Source of the DNA: Actinorugispora endophytica
Lineage (GTDB): Bacteria; Actinomycetota; Actinomycetes; Streptosporangiales; Streptosporangiaceae
Direction: 5' to 3'
Length of the DNA stretch: 64,000 bases
Assembly (NCBI RefSeq): GCF_004363075.1
Contig: NZ_SNYN01000020.1
Span: forward strand, 24,403-88,402
Positions 44,127 through 53,342 of the stretch are shown piece after piece (within the stretch, counting starts at the first letter, position 1; each line of letters starts with the position of its first letter). The notes below the pieces were generated by a model, which saw nothing but the letters and a program-made list of their open reading frames with translations, ran no database searches and was not told the DNA's origin. A program made the translations under genes and the position numbers.

Positions 44127-46700
44127 GTGCAGGCAGCTAAGAAGAGGCGAGACCCCTCGATCAGGTCGCGCCTCCGCAGAATCGTCCTCGCCCCGACCTC
44201 GGCGCTGATCGTCCTCTGGTTGATCGTCAGCGGCTACCTGGCCTACGGGGCCGTCCTGCAGTACACGGTCTCGCGCGGGACCGAACAGATGCTGATCCCC
44301 GCCGCGCTGGCCCTGGTCTCGGTCATGGACGAGCGCTCCGCGACCATCGCCCACCTGGAGCATCCGGCGGACGAGGGCACGGACGGGGACCTCGAAGCCG
44401 CCCGCGCCGACGCCGACGAGCGGATGACCGAGGTCATCGGCCGCTTCGAGGGCGTTCTCTCGCTGTCCCCCGAACCGGTCCAGCAGCGCATCATCGACCT
44501 GCGGAACCGGTTCGACGAGATCTCCGACATCCGCGCCCTGGTGGACTCCCGACAGGCGTCCCGGGGCGACGTCCAGGAGTACTACAACACGCTGATGCAG
44601 GCCGGGGCCGACCTGTTCGACGAGCAGTCCCGGCACCTCCCCAACGAGCGGACCGTGGGTCCCGCCCTGAGCGCCACCTACGTCTTCCGGGCCCTGGACC
44701 TGCTCGCCCAGTCCGACGCGCAGCTGTCCCGGGCCTTCTCGACCGGAGAGCTCACCCGCGAGGACCAGAACGAGTTCATCCGGCTGACCGGCGCCTACCA
44801 GGGCATGATCGAGGCCGTCCGGGACTACCTCGGCCCCGAGGAGACGGCCGCGCTCGACGACCTGCGTTCGAGCGACGAGTTCGGCCAGCTGACCCAGCTC
44901 ACCGGGCGGATCTCCGACCGCACCGTCGGGAGCGAGGTCGACGTGCTCACCGGTGAGACCACCGAGGTCCTGACCATGCCGGTGACCGAGGAGGAGTGGC
45001 GGGCGGTGTACCTGCCCGCCAAGGAGGCCTACACCGGGATCGGCGCCGACCAGGCCCGGTACGCCACGGAGATCCAGAACGCCGTCACCGCGCGGACGGT
45101 CCTGACAGCGGTCCTGGGCAGCCTCGGCGTCGCCGTGGTGTCCGCTCTGGCGCTGGTGGTCTCGACCCGCTCGTCCAAGCAGGTGGTCGCCCGGCTCCAC
45201 CGGCTCCGGGACGACACCCAGGAACTGGCCGACCACCGGCTCCCGGACCTGATCCGGCGGCTGGGCCGCAACGAGCCGGTCGACGTCGAGTCGGAGGTCC
45301 CCGGACCGGGCGGCTCCGAGGACGAGATCGGCCAGGTCCGGCGCTCCTTCAACGCCGCCCAGCGCACCGCGATCGAGGCCGCCGTGCAGCAGGCCCGGCT
45401 ACGCGAGGGCGTCAACCGGGTGTTCCTCAACATCGCGCACCGCAGCCAGACCCTGGTGCACCGCCAGCTGCGGCTGCTGGACAGGCTGGAGCGCGAGCAG
45501 GAGGACCCGGACCAGCTGACCGACCTGTTCAAGCTGGACCACCTCGCCACGCGCGCGCGGCGCAACGCCGAGAACCTGCTGATCCTGGGCGGCGAGAGCC
45601 CCGGGCGGACCTGGCACACGCCGATGCCGCTGATCGACGTGCTGCGCGGCGCCATCTCGGAGTCGGGCGACTACACCCGGGTCAAGCGCCAGCGGATCGC
45701 GCGCGTCTCGCTGCACAGCGCCGCCGTCGCCGACGTCATCCACCTCGTCGCCGAACTGGTCGACAACGCGACCACGTTCTCGCCCCCGCACACCAAGGTG
45801 CACCTGCGCAGCGAGCAGGTCCCCAACGGGGTGACGATCGAGATCGAGGACCGCGGCCTGGGGATGCGGGAGGACGAGTTCGCCGCGGCCAACGCGCTGC
45901 TGGAGACCCCGCCCGAGTTCGACGTGATGCGGCTGAACGAGAAGATGCGGCTCGGCCTCTTCGTGGTCTCGCGGCTCGCCCAGCGGCACGACATCAAGGT
46001 CCGGTTGCGCGCCTCGCCGTACGGGGGCGTGCAGGCCATCGTGCTGCTGCCGGCCGGCCTGATCGCCGGCGGCACCGGTTCCGCGTCCGACAGCGAGGCG
46101 CCCGAGCTCCCCGCCCCGGACGAGACGGCCCCCTCCCTGCCGTTCACGCGCTCCGCCGACCCGCGGCCGCTGCGCGCGAGCGAGGACGGGAGGGACCGGG
46201 CCTCGAACACCGGCGACCGGTTCCCGGTCCCCCCGCCCGAGATCGTCGGCGGCGACATGCTCGACCAGCCGGCGGAGCCGCCCGCCGAGGCCGGACCGGC
46301 CGCCGGGAAGCTCAGCCGGCTCCCCCAGCGCGTCCCCGGGGTGAACGCCTTCCCCGGCTACGAACCGGAGTACGAGGGAACCACCCCGGCGGAGCCGCCC
46401 GCCGCCCCGGCGGAGCCGCCCGCCGCCCCGGCGGAGCCGCCCGCCACCCCGACAGAGCCCGCCCCGCCCTCCGGCGGGCGGCCTCCTCTGCCCAGACGCG
46501 TCCCCCAGGTGAACCTGGCGCCGCAACTGGTCGAGGACTCCGACGGCGAACCATCCCCGGCCGGACCGGCCGGGGACACCGTCGAGGACCCGGAGCGCCC
46601 GATGAAGCTCCGGCGGAACCTGACGGCCTTCCAGGAGGGCACCCGCAAGGGCCGCGAGGACGGCCGGAAGCGTCTGAACGACACCGAGAAGGATTCATAG
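44127..46700 (+). CDS. cvnA: Conservon sensor kinase-like protein CvnA
   Basis: 857 residues from the GTG at 44127 (AGGAG 4-5 nt upstream). Two membrane spans (about 20-45 and 324-347) enclose an extracytoplasmic NIT (nitrate/nitrite-sensing-like) helical domain. A HAMP-like segment follows, then a dimerisation region with FLNIAHRSQTLVHRQLRLLD (about 432) and an HATPase_c domain (ELVDNATTFSPPHT, GLGMRE, LGLFVVSRLA). The C-terminal 170 residues are Pro/Glu-rich with AEPPAAP repeats. CvnA proteins form a membrane complex with CvnB-D, likened to eukaryotic G-protein-coupled receptor systems. Whether the His is phosphorylated is not settled for the family. Confidence 0.93.
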   Translation: MQAAKKRRDPSIRSRLRRIVLAPTSALIVLWLIVSGYLAYGAVLQYTVSRGTEQMLIPAALALVSVMDERSATIAHLEHPADEGTDGDLEAARADADERMTEVIGRFEGVLSLSPEPVQQRIIDLRNRFDEISDIRALVDSRQASRGDVQEYYNTLMQAGADLFDEQSRHLPNERTVGPALSATYVFRALDLLAQSDAQLSRAFSTGELTREDQNEFIRLTGAYQGMIEAVRDYLGPEETAALDDLRSSDEFGQLTQLTGRISDRTVGSEVDVLTGETTEVLTMPVTEEEWRAVYLPAKEAYTGIGADQARYATEIQNAVTARTVLTAVLGSLGVAVVSALALVVSTRSSKQVVARLHRLRDDTQELADHRLPDLIRRLGRNEPVDVESEVPGPGGSEDEIGQVRRSFNAAQRTAIEAAVQQARLREGVNRVFLNIAHRSQTLVHRQLRLLDRLEREQEDPDQLTDLFKLDHLATRARRNAENLLILGGESPGRTWHTPMPLIDVLRGAISESGDYTRVKRQRIARVSLHSAAVADVIHLVAELVDNATTFSPPHTKVHLRSEQVPNGVTIEIEDRGLGMREDEFAAANALLETPPEFDVMRLNEKMRLGLFVVSRLAQRHDIKVRLRASPYGGVQAIVLLPAGLIAGGTGSASDSEAPELPAPDETAPSLPFTRSADPRPLRASEDGRDRASNTGDRFPVPPPEIVGGDMLDQPAEPPAEAGPAAGKLSRLPQRVPGVNAFPGYEPEYEGTTPAEPPAAPAEPPAAPAEPPATPTEPAPPSGGRPPLPRRVPQVNLAPQLVEDSDGEPSPAGPAGDTVEDPERPMKLRRNLTAFQEGTRKGREDGRKRLNDTEKDS
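46390..46449 (+). repeat. Short coding tandem repeat in cvnA
   Basis: Three near-identical 21-bp units (GCGGAGCCGCCCGCCGCCCCG) encode AEPPAAP repeats in the disordered CvnA tail. Copy number is likely variable. Confidence 0.8.
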
Positions 46701-47140
46701 TGACGAACAACGCTCCCAGGGACCTGGACTGGCTGCTCGACGAGCTCGTCGAGCGTGCGGTCGGCGCCAGGTACGCGATCGTGCTGTCCTCGGACGGCCT
46801 GCTCATCGGCAAGTCGAAGGGGCTGGCGACCGACGACGCCGAGCACCTCTCAGCGGTCGCCTCCGCCTTCCAGAGCCTGGCCCGGGGCACCGGCCGCCAG
46901 TTCAACGGCGGCCACGTCCTGCAGACGGTCGTGGAGATGGAGCACGCCTACCTGTTCGTGACGGGTGCGGGCCGCGGCGCCTGCCTCGCGGTCATCGCCG
47001 ACGAGGACTCCGATGTCGGCCTCGTCGCGTACGAGATGAACGTGCTCGTGGAACAGGTGGGGCGCTTCCTCGACGCCGCGCCCCGCCACGCCCACGAGGG
47101 AACGGCTGATGGCCACGTCCCAGAGAACACGACGCGATAG
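46700..47140 (+). CDS. cvnB: Roadblock/LC7-domain protein CvnB
   Basis: 146 residues. Its GTG start shares its first base with the last base of the cvnA stop, so translation is coupled. The roadblock/LC7 pattern is clear: LDWLLDELVERAVGARYAIV, LSSDGLLIGKS, then the HLSAVASAFQSLARG helix. In conservons CvnB binds the CvnD GTPase and acts like a GTPase regulator. Confidence 0.93.
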   Translation: MTNNAPRDLDWLLDELVERAVGARYAIVLSSDGLLIGKSKGLATDDAEHLSAVASAFQSLARGTGRQFNGGHVLQTVVEMEHAYLFVTGAGRGACLAVIADEDSDVGLVAYEMNVLVEQVGRFLDAAPRHAHEGTADGHVPENTTR

Positions 47141-47152
47141 CGGGGAGCAGCC

Positions 47153-47527
47153 ATGTCCGACGAGCACGCGCTGGACCCTGGTCCGGAGGAGGGCGGCTCC
47201 CTGGTCAGGCCGTACGTCATGACCTGGGGGCGCGAGCGGTCGGACACGGTCCAGCTGGACATGATCAGCGTGGTCATCGCCGCCCGCGGCGAGGTGGACG
47301 AGATGTCCCTGGAGCCGGAGCAGCTCGCGATCCTCGACCTCTGCCGCCGACCACTGTCGGTGGCGGAGGTCTCCGCCCATCTGGACGTTCCGGTGGCCGT
47401 GGTCAAGGTGCTGCTGGGCGACCTGATCGCGCGCGGCCACGTTCTCGCCCGCGCCCCCTACACGACGCAGAGCCCGGTCAGCCGGGACGTACTTCAGGCG
47501 GTACTCGATGGCATCCAACGACTCTGA
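47153..47527 (+). CDS. cvnC: DUF742 protein CvnC
   Basis: 124 residues. LVRPYVMTWGR near the N-terminus and a winged-helix-like second half (ILDLCRRPLSVAEVSAHLDV) are the DUF742/CvnC signature. It starts 12 bp after cvnB and overlaps cvnD by 20 bp, as in Streptomyces conservons. It interacts with the other Cvn proteins; no enzymatic role is known. Confidence 0.93.
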   Translation: MSDEHALDPGPEEGGSLVRPYVMTWGRERSDTVQLDMISVVIAARGEVDEMSLEPEQLAILDLCRRPLSVAEVSAHLDVPVAVVKVLLGDLIARGHVLARAPYTTQSPVSRDVLQAVLDGIQRL

Positions 47528-48095
47528 GAGCAGACCCGCCCCGATCCCGGCGGCGCTCAAGATCCTCATCGCGGGCGGCTTCGGCGCGGGCAAGACGACC
47601 ATGGTCGGCTCGGTCAGCGAGATCAACCCGCTGCGCACCGAGGAGCTGATGACCGAGGCCAGCCTCGGCGTGGACGACCTGTCGGGGGTGGAGCAGAAGA
47701 CCACCACCACCGTCGCCCTGGACTTCGGCCGGATCACCGTCAACTCCGACCTGGTCCTCTACCTGTTCGGCACGCCCGGCCAGGAGCGGTTCTGGTTCAT
47801 GTGGGACGAGCTGGCCGCGGGCGCGCTGGGGGCGATCGTGCTCGCCGACACCCGCAGGCTGGAGACCTGCTTTCCCTCGGTGGACTTCTTCGAGCGGCGC
47901 GGGATCCCGTTCGTGGTCGCGGTGAACTGCTTCGACGGCGCGCACCGGTACGAACCGGACGAGGTGCGCGACGCCCTCGGCATCCCCGCGCCGGTCCCGG
48001 TCCTGCTGTGCGACGCGCGCGTCCGGGCGTCGAGCAAGGAAGCGCTGGTCACACTGGTCAGACACGTCGAGGAGGCCGTTTCGGGCGCTGTCTGA
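47508..48095 (+). CDS. cvnD: Small Ras/MglA-like GTPase CvnD
   Basis: 195 residues. G1 is AGGFGAGKTT, G3 is FGTPGQERF (DxxG replaced by GTPG), and a G4-like VAVNCFD replaces NKxD; the Thr-rich EQKTTTTVALDFGRI covers switch I. This matches the ATP/GTP-binding CvnD family. Overlap with cvnC implies translational coupling. A hairpin begins at the stop codon. Confidence 0.93.
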   Translation: MASNDSESRPAPIPAALKILIAGGFGAGKTTMVGSVSEINPLRTEELMTEASLGVDDLSGVEQKTTTTVALDFGRITVNSDLVLYLFGTPGQERFWFMWDELAAGALGAIVLADTRRLETCFPSVDFFERRGIPFVVAVNCFDGAHRYEPDEVRDALGIPAPVPVLLCDARVRASSKEALVTLVRHVEEAVSGAV

Positions 48096-48138
48096 CCCCC
48101 TGCGGCCCCGTTCCGCGAGCGGACGGGCCGCAGGGGTC
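48094..48138 (+). terminator. Hairpin overlapping the cvnD stop codon
   Basis: GACCCCCTGCGGCCCCGT at 48094 pairs with ACGGGCCGCAGGGGTC ending at 48138, with small bulges. The stem starts inside the TGA. It may limit read-through into the oxygenase gene. Confidence 0.65.
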
Positions 48139-48249
48139 GCGCCGTGGACCGGGTTCCCGGTGCGACAGCACTACCGTGGCAGCGGGCGGCCCTCGTCGTC
48201 GGACGGCGACGGGCCCGCCCGGCAAGGCAACCAGCTGGAGAGGTCCCCC

Positions 48250-49209
48250 ATGAAGCGCTTTGACTGGTACGACGAGATCCACCGACTCGACGCGGAGGCC
48301 GACTGCCGCCGGATCGCGCTGATCATCAGCAACCACGAGTTCCCCTGGGACATCGAGCAGGCGCTGGGGCTGGCGCTGTACCGGACCTACGCCGTGCCCG
48401 GCATCGGCGAGCTGCTGGACCGGACGCAGGAGTTCACCCGGCGCACGCAGCACCGCTACGACGACACCGCCCTTCTGCTGTCCGACATCATGGAGCACGG
48501 GTTCGAACCGGGACGCGGCCGGGACGCGCTGCGCCGGATCAACCAGATGCACCGCTCCTACGACATCAGCAACGACGACTACCGGTACGTGCTGAGCACC
48601 TTCGTGGTCATGCCGGTGCGCTGGCTGAACGACCTGGGCTACGGCTGGCGCCGCCTCAGCGAGCACGAGGTCGCCGCGCTCACCAACTACTACCGGACGC
48701 TCGGCAGGCACATGGGGATCAAGGAGATCCCCGAGACCTACGACGAGTTCCACGAACTGTTCGAGTCCTACGAGGCCGCGCACTTCGCCTACACCGACGG
48801 CGGGCGGGCCGTCGCCGACGCCACCCTGGACCTGATGGTGGACTTCTTCCCCCGCTGGCAGCGGCCGGTCGTCCGCCCGTTCACCAAGGCCCTGCTGGAC
48901 GACCGGCTGGTCAAGGCGTTCGGGTACGAGGAGCCGTCGAGGTTCTGGCGGACCGCGGCGCGCCTCGGGCTGCGTGCGCGCGCCCGCGTCGTGCGGCTGA
49001 TGCCGCCGCGCAGGGAACCCCGTCCGGTTTCGGCCAACCCGAACATCGTGAGCTACCCCGACGGCTACGACCCCCGGCGGATCGGCACCTTCCCCACGGG
49101 CTGCCCGGTGCCGCACGGCATGGTCACGACCGAGGTCCCCGCGACCGGCGCCCGCGTCCCCGCCCCCGGCCAGGCCAAGGCCGCCGACGAGTCGACCACC
49201 CGGCCCTGA
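48250..49209 (+). CDS. MpaB-family oxygenase (DUF2236)
   Basis: 319 residues from the ATG at 48250 (GGAGAGG 5-6 nt upstream). The mostly helical pattern, with NHEFPWDIEQALGLALYRTY, RRINQMHRSYDISNDDYRYV (conserved H-x-x-Y) and LGRHMGIKEIPETYDEF, is the MpaB/latex-clearing-like heme oxygenase superfamily. Members oxidatively cleave double bonds in isoprenoid chains (MpaB) or polyisoprene (Lcp). The substrate here is unknown. It follows a conservon in the same direction, 154 bp after cvnD; Streptomyces conservons are often followed by a cytochrome P450. Confidence 0.85.
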   Translation: MKRFDWYDEIHRLDAEADCRRIALIISNHEFPWDIEQALGLALYRTYAVPGIGELLDRTQEFTRRTQHRYDDTALLLSDIMEHGFEPGRGRDALRRINQMHRSYDISNDDYRYVLSTFVVMPVRWLNDLGYGWRRLSEHEVAALTNYYRTLGRHMGIKEIPETYDEFHELFESYEAAHFAYTDGGRAVADATLDLMVDFFPRWQRPVVRPFTKALLDDRLVKAFGYEEPSRFWRTAARLGLRARARVVRLMPPRREPRPVSANPNIVSYPDGYDPRRIGTFPTGCPVPHGMVTTEVPATGARVPAPGQAKAADESTTRP

Positions 49210-49229
49210 GGCCCCTCCCTCTCGACGGC

Positions 49230-49279
49230 CTCGACGTCGGGGGCCTCCGGGACCGCTCCGGGAGGGCTCCGGCGTCGAG
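49230..49279 (+). terminator. Hairpin terminator after the MpaB-type gene
   Basis: CTCGACG at 49230 and CGTCGAG ending at 49279 enclose an inner CCGGGA/TCCGGG stem; the whole forms a long imperfect hairpin 21 bp after the stop. Confidence 0.6.
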
Positions 49280-49389
49280 AACACCGGTGGGGGGCCCTCG
49301 GGGCCGGCCGTGACCGGAAGCGGTCTGGAGTCGGTTCGCCATCTGTGCCAGGGTGGTGGACCGAGGCTTCCCGAGCGTGTGGAGAGTGC

Positions 49390-49779
49390 ATGGACGAGGT
49401 CAGCATCGCCATCGCGACCGCTGTCGCCGGCAGGGTCGCCGGCGATCTCGACGAGGCGGCCAGGGGGCTTCTGGTCCGACTGCGCAGAGCGTTGCGCAAA
49501 CGTTTCGCGGACCGGCCCCCGGCGCTGGAGGCGCTGGAGGCCGCCCGGGACGAGAACGGCGAGGTGCCCGCCTCGGTGCGCGCGCTCGCCGGGCACCTCG
49601 CGGCCGCGCGGGAGGACGACCCCGAGGTCAGGGAGCTTGCCGACCGGCTGCGGCCGCACCTGGCCATCGGCGGCGGCGAGGTCGTCAACACCGTCCACGG
49701 CGGCGTCTCGGACACCGCGACCGTCATCCAGGGCCGCGACATGGACTTCGGCCCCGGCGGGCTGCGCATCGGCCGGTGA
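49390..49779 (+). CDS. Small helical protein with VIQGRD C-terminal motif
   Basis: 129 residues from the ATG at 49390 (GGAGAG close upstream). The first 95 residues are helical (VSIAIATAVAGRVAGDLDEA... ALRKRFADRP). The C-terminus is VVNTVHGGVSDTATVIQGRD, a pattern (N-x-GG-...-V-[IV]-Q-[GA]-R/G-[DN]) that I associate with actinobacterial effector-associated and TPR/NLR-like proteins. The function is unknown. It precedes the SpoU methyltransferase by 44 bp. Confidence 0.65.
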   Translation: MDEVSIAIATAVAGRVAGDLDEAARGLLVRLRRALRKRFADRPPALEALEAARDENGEVPASVRALAGHLAAAREDDPEVRELADRLRPHLAIGGGEVVNTVHGGVSDTATVIQGRDMDFGPGGLRIGR

Positions 49780-49823
49780 GCCGGCGGCACGCGGCGGTCC
49801 CCGTGCCGCTTAAGCTGGACGAC

Positions 49824-50483
49824 GTGAGTGAGCAGGTCGTGTCTCCCCCGATCCCCGATCCCACGTCCGACCGTCCCCCGGTCGGCGTCGGCCCGTGGGA
49901 GGGGCCATGGCCCGAGGGCGGCCACTACGATCCCGAGCTGCTCTCCGGAGGCGACCGCCGCAACGTCGTGGACCGCTACCGCTACTGGCGGCACGAGGCC
50001 ATCGTCGCCGACCTCGACACCCGGCGGCATCCCTTCCACGTGGCCGTGGAGAACTGGGAGCACGACTTCAACATCGGCTCGGTGGTGCGCACCGCCAACG
50101 CCTTCGGCGCCGAGGCCGTGCACATCGTCGGCCGCCGCCGCTGGAACCGGCGCGGCGCCATGGTGACCGAGCGGTACCAGCACGTGCACCACCACCCCGG
50201 CGCCGCCGAGCTCACCTCCTGGGCCGGGGCGCGCGGCCTGCCCGTGATCGGCGTCGACAACCTGCCCGGCTCGGTCCCGCTGGAGACCTATCCGCTGCCG
50301 CGCGCCTGCGTCCTGGTGTTCGGGCAGGAGGGCCCCGGCCTCTCCGAGGAGGTCCGCGCGACCTGTACCGCGGTGCTGTCCATCGCCCAGTTCGGATCCA
50401 CCCGGTCCATCAACGCGGGCGCCGCCGCCGCTGTGGCCATGCACGCCTGGGTCCGCGCTCACGTGTTCGACCAGGCCGTATGA
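49824..50483 (+). CDS. SpoU/TrmH-family RNA 2'-O-methyltransferase
   Basis: 219 residues from the GTG at 49824. SPOUT knot motifs in order: motif 1 DFNIGSVVRTANAFGA (Asn and Arg catalytic), motif 2 VLVFGQEGPGLSEE, motif 3 LSIAQFGSTRSINAGAAAA. It would methylate ribose 2'-OH in tRNA or rRNA with SAM. It lacks an N-terminal L30-like RNA-binding domain; the substrate is unknown. Its stop overlaps the helicase start (ATGA), so the two are translationally coupled. Confidence 0.9.
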   Translation: MSEQVVSPPIPDPTSDRPPVGVGPWEGPWPEGGHYDPELLSGGDRRNVVDRYRYWRHEAIVADLDTRRHPFHVAVENWEHDFNIGSVVRTANAFGAEAVHIVGRRRWNRRGAMVTERYQHVHHHPGAAELTSWAGARGLPVIGVDNLPGSVPLETYPLPRACVLVFGQEGPGLSEEVRATCTAVLSIAQFGSTRSINAGAAAAVAMHAWVRAHVFDQAV

Positions 50484-53332
50484 GTCGAGTCGGAGCGGCC
50501 CGGTGGGCCGGTGAACTGCGCCCCTACCAGGAGGAGGCCCTGGCCGCGCTCGACGCGCGCTGGGCCTCGGGCGACAAGCGGGCCTGGGTGGTGCTGCCGC
50601 CCGGGGCGGGCAAGACGCTCGTCGGGCTGGAGGCCGCGCGGCGGCTCGGCCGGCGCACCGTCGTCTTCACTCCCAACACCGCGATCCAGGGCCAGTGGAT
50701 CACCCAGTGGCGGGCGTTCGAACGCCCCGACGGCTGCACCGCGGGGCTCCGGCGCTCCCTGGAGCACGACGTCACCGTCCTGACCTACCAGTCCCTGGCG
50801 GTCTTCGACCCCGACGCCGAGACCGACGAGGAGGGCAACGAGCTGTCCCTCCTGGGGAGGCTGCACGGCAACGGCGGCGCCCTGGTGGAGGCGCTGCACG
50901 CGGCCGGGCCGATCACGGTCATCCTGGACGAGTGCCACCATCTGCTGCAGATGTGGGGGCGGCTGCTCGCCGAGGTGCTGGCGGACCTCGAGGACGCGCA
51001 CGTCATCGGGCTGACCGGCACCCCCGCGGAGAGCCTGTCGGCGAACGAGGCCGGTCTCGTGGCCACCCTGTTCGGCGCCCCCGTCCACGGCGCGTCCATC
51101 CCGGCCCTGGTCCGCGACGGCTACCTCGCCCCGTTCGCCGAACTCGTCTGGGTCACCGAGCCCACCCCCGCCGAACGGGACTACATCACCGAGCAGGGCC
51201 TGCGCTTCACCGAGCTGTGCACCGACCTGCTCTCCCCCGGTTTCGCCCGGACCGACTTCCCGACCTGGCTGCGCCTGCGCTTCGACGAGCGGACCACCGA
51301 GACCGGGGAGCGCCTGGACTGGGCCCGGCTGGCCGCCCAGGAGCCCGAGCTCACCGACGCCGTGCTGCGGCTGCACCACGCGGGCCTCAGCCCGCTGCCC
51401 GAAGGCGCCCGCGTCCTGGAGCGGCACCGCGGCACCCCGACCGCCGACGACTGGATGGCGCTGCTCAGCGACTACGTCCTCAAATGCCTGCGCGGCAAGC
51501 CGGGCGGAGGCCGTCCGGACGTGGCCGCCCCGACCGCCGGCGACGCAGACGACCGGGCGCTGGAGCGCATCCGCACGGCACTGCCCGCGATCGGCTACAC
51601 CCTCACCAGGTACGGCATCCGCAGCGGCCGCTCCCCGGTGGACCGCGTGCTCGCCCGCAGCGCCGCCAAGTCCCAGGGCACGGTGGAGATCGCCGCCGCC
51701 GAGGCGGCCTCGCTGGGCCCGCGGCTGCGCGCGCTGGTGCTGTGCGACCACGAGCGCGCCAGCGCCCGGCCCTCGGCCCGGCTCCTGGAGGTCCTGGGCG
51801 CCCAGGCGGGGTCGGCGTGGCTGCAACTGGAGCTGCTGGTGGCCGACGAGCGCACCCGCGCGCTCTCCCCCATGCTGGTCACCGGCCGCACGGTGGCCGC
51901 GGCGCCGGAGACCGCCGAGGCGTTCATCGCGTTCGCCACCGAGCGAAGACCCGGACTCGAACTGTCCGTCGTGGAGGTCGGCGGGGACGGCTCCCTGGTG
52001 CGCGTGGAGGGCCGCTGGACCTCGCGCAGCTGGGTCCGGATGGTCACCGACTACGTCGAGCGCGGCGACTGCCGGGTGCTGGTGGGCACCCGGGCCCTGC
52101 TCGGCGAGGGCTGGGACGCCCGCACGGTCAACACCGTCATCGACCTGACCACCGCGACCACCCCCACCTCCGTCGTGCAGGGGCGCGGGCGGGCGCTGCG
52201 CCTCGACCCGGCCTGGCCGGAGAAGACCGCGCACACCTGGACCGTGGTCTGCGTCAGCGACGCGCATCCCAAGGGCGGCGCCGACTGGGAGCGGTTCGTC
52301 CGCAAGCACGAGGGCTACCTGGGGGTGGCCGCCGACGGCGAGGTGATGAGCGGCGTCGCGCACGTGGACCCGGCCCTGTCCCCGTACGGGCCGCCGCCGA
52401 CGGCCGAGCTGGACGCTGTCAACGCCCGCATGCTGGCCCGCGCCGAGGACCGCGAGGACACCCGCGAACGGTGGCGGATCGGCTCTCCCTACGTCGACGA
52501 GCTGCTGTCGACCCTGCGGGTGCGTCCGCAGCGGCACGGGTCGCTGGCGCCGCGTCCGGAGGGCACGCGTCCCCCCGCCCCCCTGGCGGTGCCCGCCGCC
52601 GCGGGGATCAGCGCCTCCGCGCCGCCGACCCTGGAGCCGACCCGGGCGTCGCTGGTCACCGGCGCCGCGGTCCTGCTGGTGTCGGTCCCGGCCATGATGC
52701 TCGCACTCGGCCTGTCCAGCGGGGTGAGCGGGGTGATCGCGATGTTCCTGGCCCTGGGGGCCGAGCGCCTCGCCGCGCGCGGGCCGCGCTTCCGCTTCGC
52801 GGGGCACCTGATGGAGGCCGCGGGGGGAGAGCCCGACATCGTCCGGTTCGGCTACGCCGTCGCCGACGCCCTGCAGGGGGCCGGGTACTCGCCGGTGGGC
52901 GCCGAGGGGGTGCGCCTGGACATCGACACCGACGGCACCTTCCGGCTCACCTTCACCGGCGCGGGCCCCGCCGCCTCCGAGGCGTTCAGCACCGCTCTGG
53001 ACGAGGTGGTCTCCCCGCTGGTGGGGACCCCACGCTACATCGTGGCCCGCTACCGGTTGGCCCGCCCGGCCGGCCACACCCACGCCCGCCGCCTGGGCGT
53101 GGCCTGGATGCGCGGGCGCGCCCCCGACAACCCCGTGGTCTTCCACGCCGTCCCCGCCCTGCTGGCCCGCAACCGCAGGGGGGCCGAGGCGTTCTCGACG
53201 GCCTGGAACCGGTGGATCTCGAGCGGCGAGCCGGTGTACACCGCCAGCCCGGCGGGATCGCGCCTGCTGTACGCCCACTACGCCACCGACCCCTACCCGG
53301 TGCAGACCGCCTCCCGCCTGACCTGGTCCTGA
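50480..53332 (+). CDS. SF2 (DEAH-like) helicase with C-terminal membrane segments
   Basis: 950 residues; the ATG at 50480 overlaps the preceding stop. RecA1 has LRPYQEEALAAL (Q-motif-like), motif I LPPGAGKTLVG, motif II DECHH and motif III TGTPAES. RecA2 has LVGTRALLGEGWDA (motif V) and VVQGRGRALRLD (motif VI). The two are separated by an insert of more than 300 residues. After about 700, two hydrophobic segments (about 724-743 and 748-765) form a hairpin-like membrane insert, followed by a 190-residue soluble domain. Coupling to a SpoU methyltransferase hints at RNA work; a membrane-attached helicase is unusual. No nuclease domain is seen. Confidence 0.85.
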   Translation: MSRVGAARWAGELRPYQEEALAALDARWASGDKRAWVVLPPGAGKTLVGLEAARRLGRRTVVFTPNTAIQGQWITQWRAFERPDGCTAGLRRSLEHDVTVLTYQSLAVFDPDAETDEEGNELSLLGRLHGNGGALVEALHAAGPITVILDECHHLLQMWGRLLAEVLADLEDAHVIGLTGTPAESLSANEAGLVATLFGAPVHGASIPALVRDGYLAPFAELVWVTEPTPAERDYITEQGLRFTELCTDLLSPGFARTDFPTWLRLRFDERTTETGERLDWARLAAQEPELTDAVLRLHHAGLSPLPEGARVLERHRGTPTADDWMALLSDYVLKCLRGKPGGGRPDVAAPTAGDADDRALERIRTALPAIGYTLTRYGIRSGRSPVDRVLARSAAKSQGTVEIAAAEAASLGPRLRALVLCDHERASARPSARLLEVLGAQAGSAWLQLELLVADERTRALSPMLVTGRTVAAAPETAEAFIAFATERRPGLELSVVEVGGDGSLVRVEGRWTSRSWVRMVTDYVERGDCRVLVGTRALLGEGWDARTVNTVIDLTTATTPTSVVQGRGRALRLDPAWPEKTAHTWTVVCVSDAHPKGGADWERFVRKHEGYLGVAADGEVMSGVAHVDPALSPYGPPPTAELDAVNARMLARAEDREDTRERWRIGSPYVDELLSTLRVRPQRHGSLAPRPEGTRPPAPLAVPAAAGISASAPPTLEPTRASLVTGAAVLLVSVPAMMLALGLSSGVSGVIAMFLALGAERLAARGPRFRFAGHLMEAAGGEPDIVRFGYAVADALQGAGYSPVGAEGVRLDIDTDGTFRLTFTGAGPAASEAFSTALDEVVSPLVGTPRYIVARYRLARPAGHTHARRLGVAWMRGRAPDNPVVFHAVPALLARNRRGAEAFSTAWNRWISSGEPVYTASPAGSRLLYAHYATDPYPVQTASRLTWS

Positions 53333-53342
53333 CCCCGGCCGG

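Noticed and set aside
44996..46699. Long Arg/Pro/Gly-rich frame overlapping cvnA in another phase upstream of cvnB
   Set aside because: Only the last 146 codons match a family (roadblock/LC7); the upstream part is an out-of-phase reading of cvnA.
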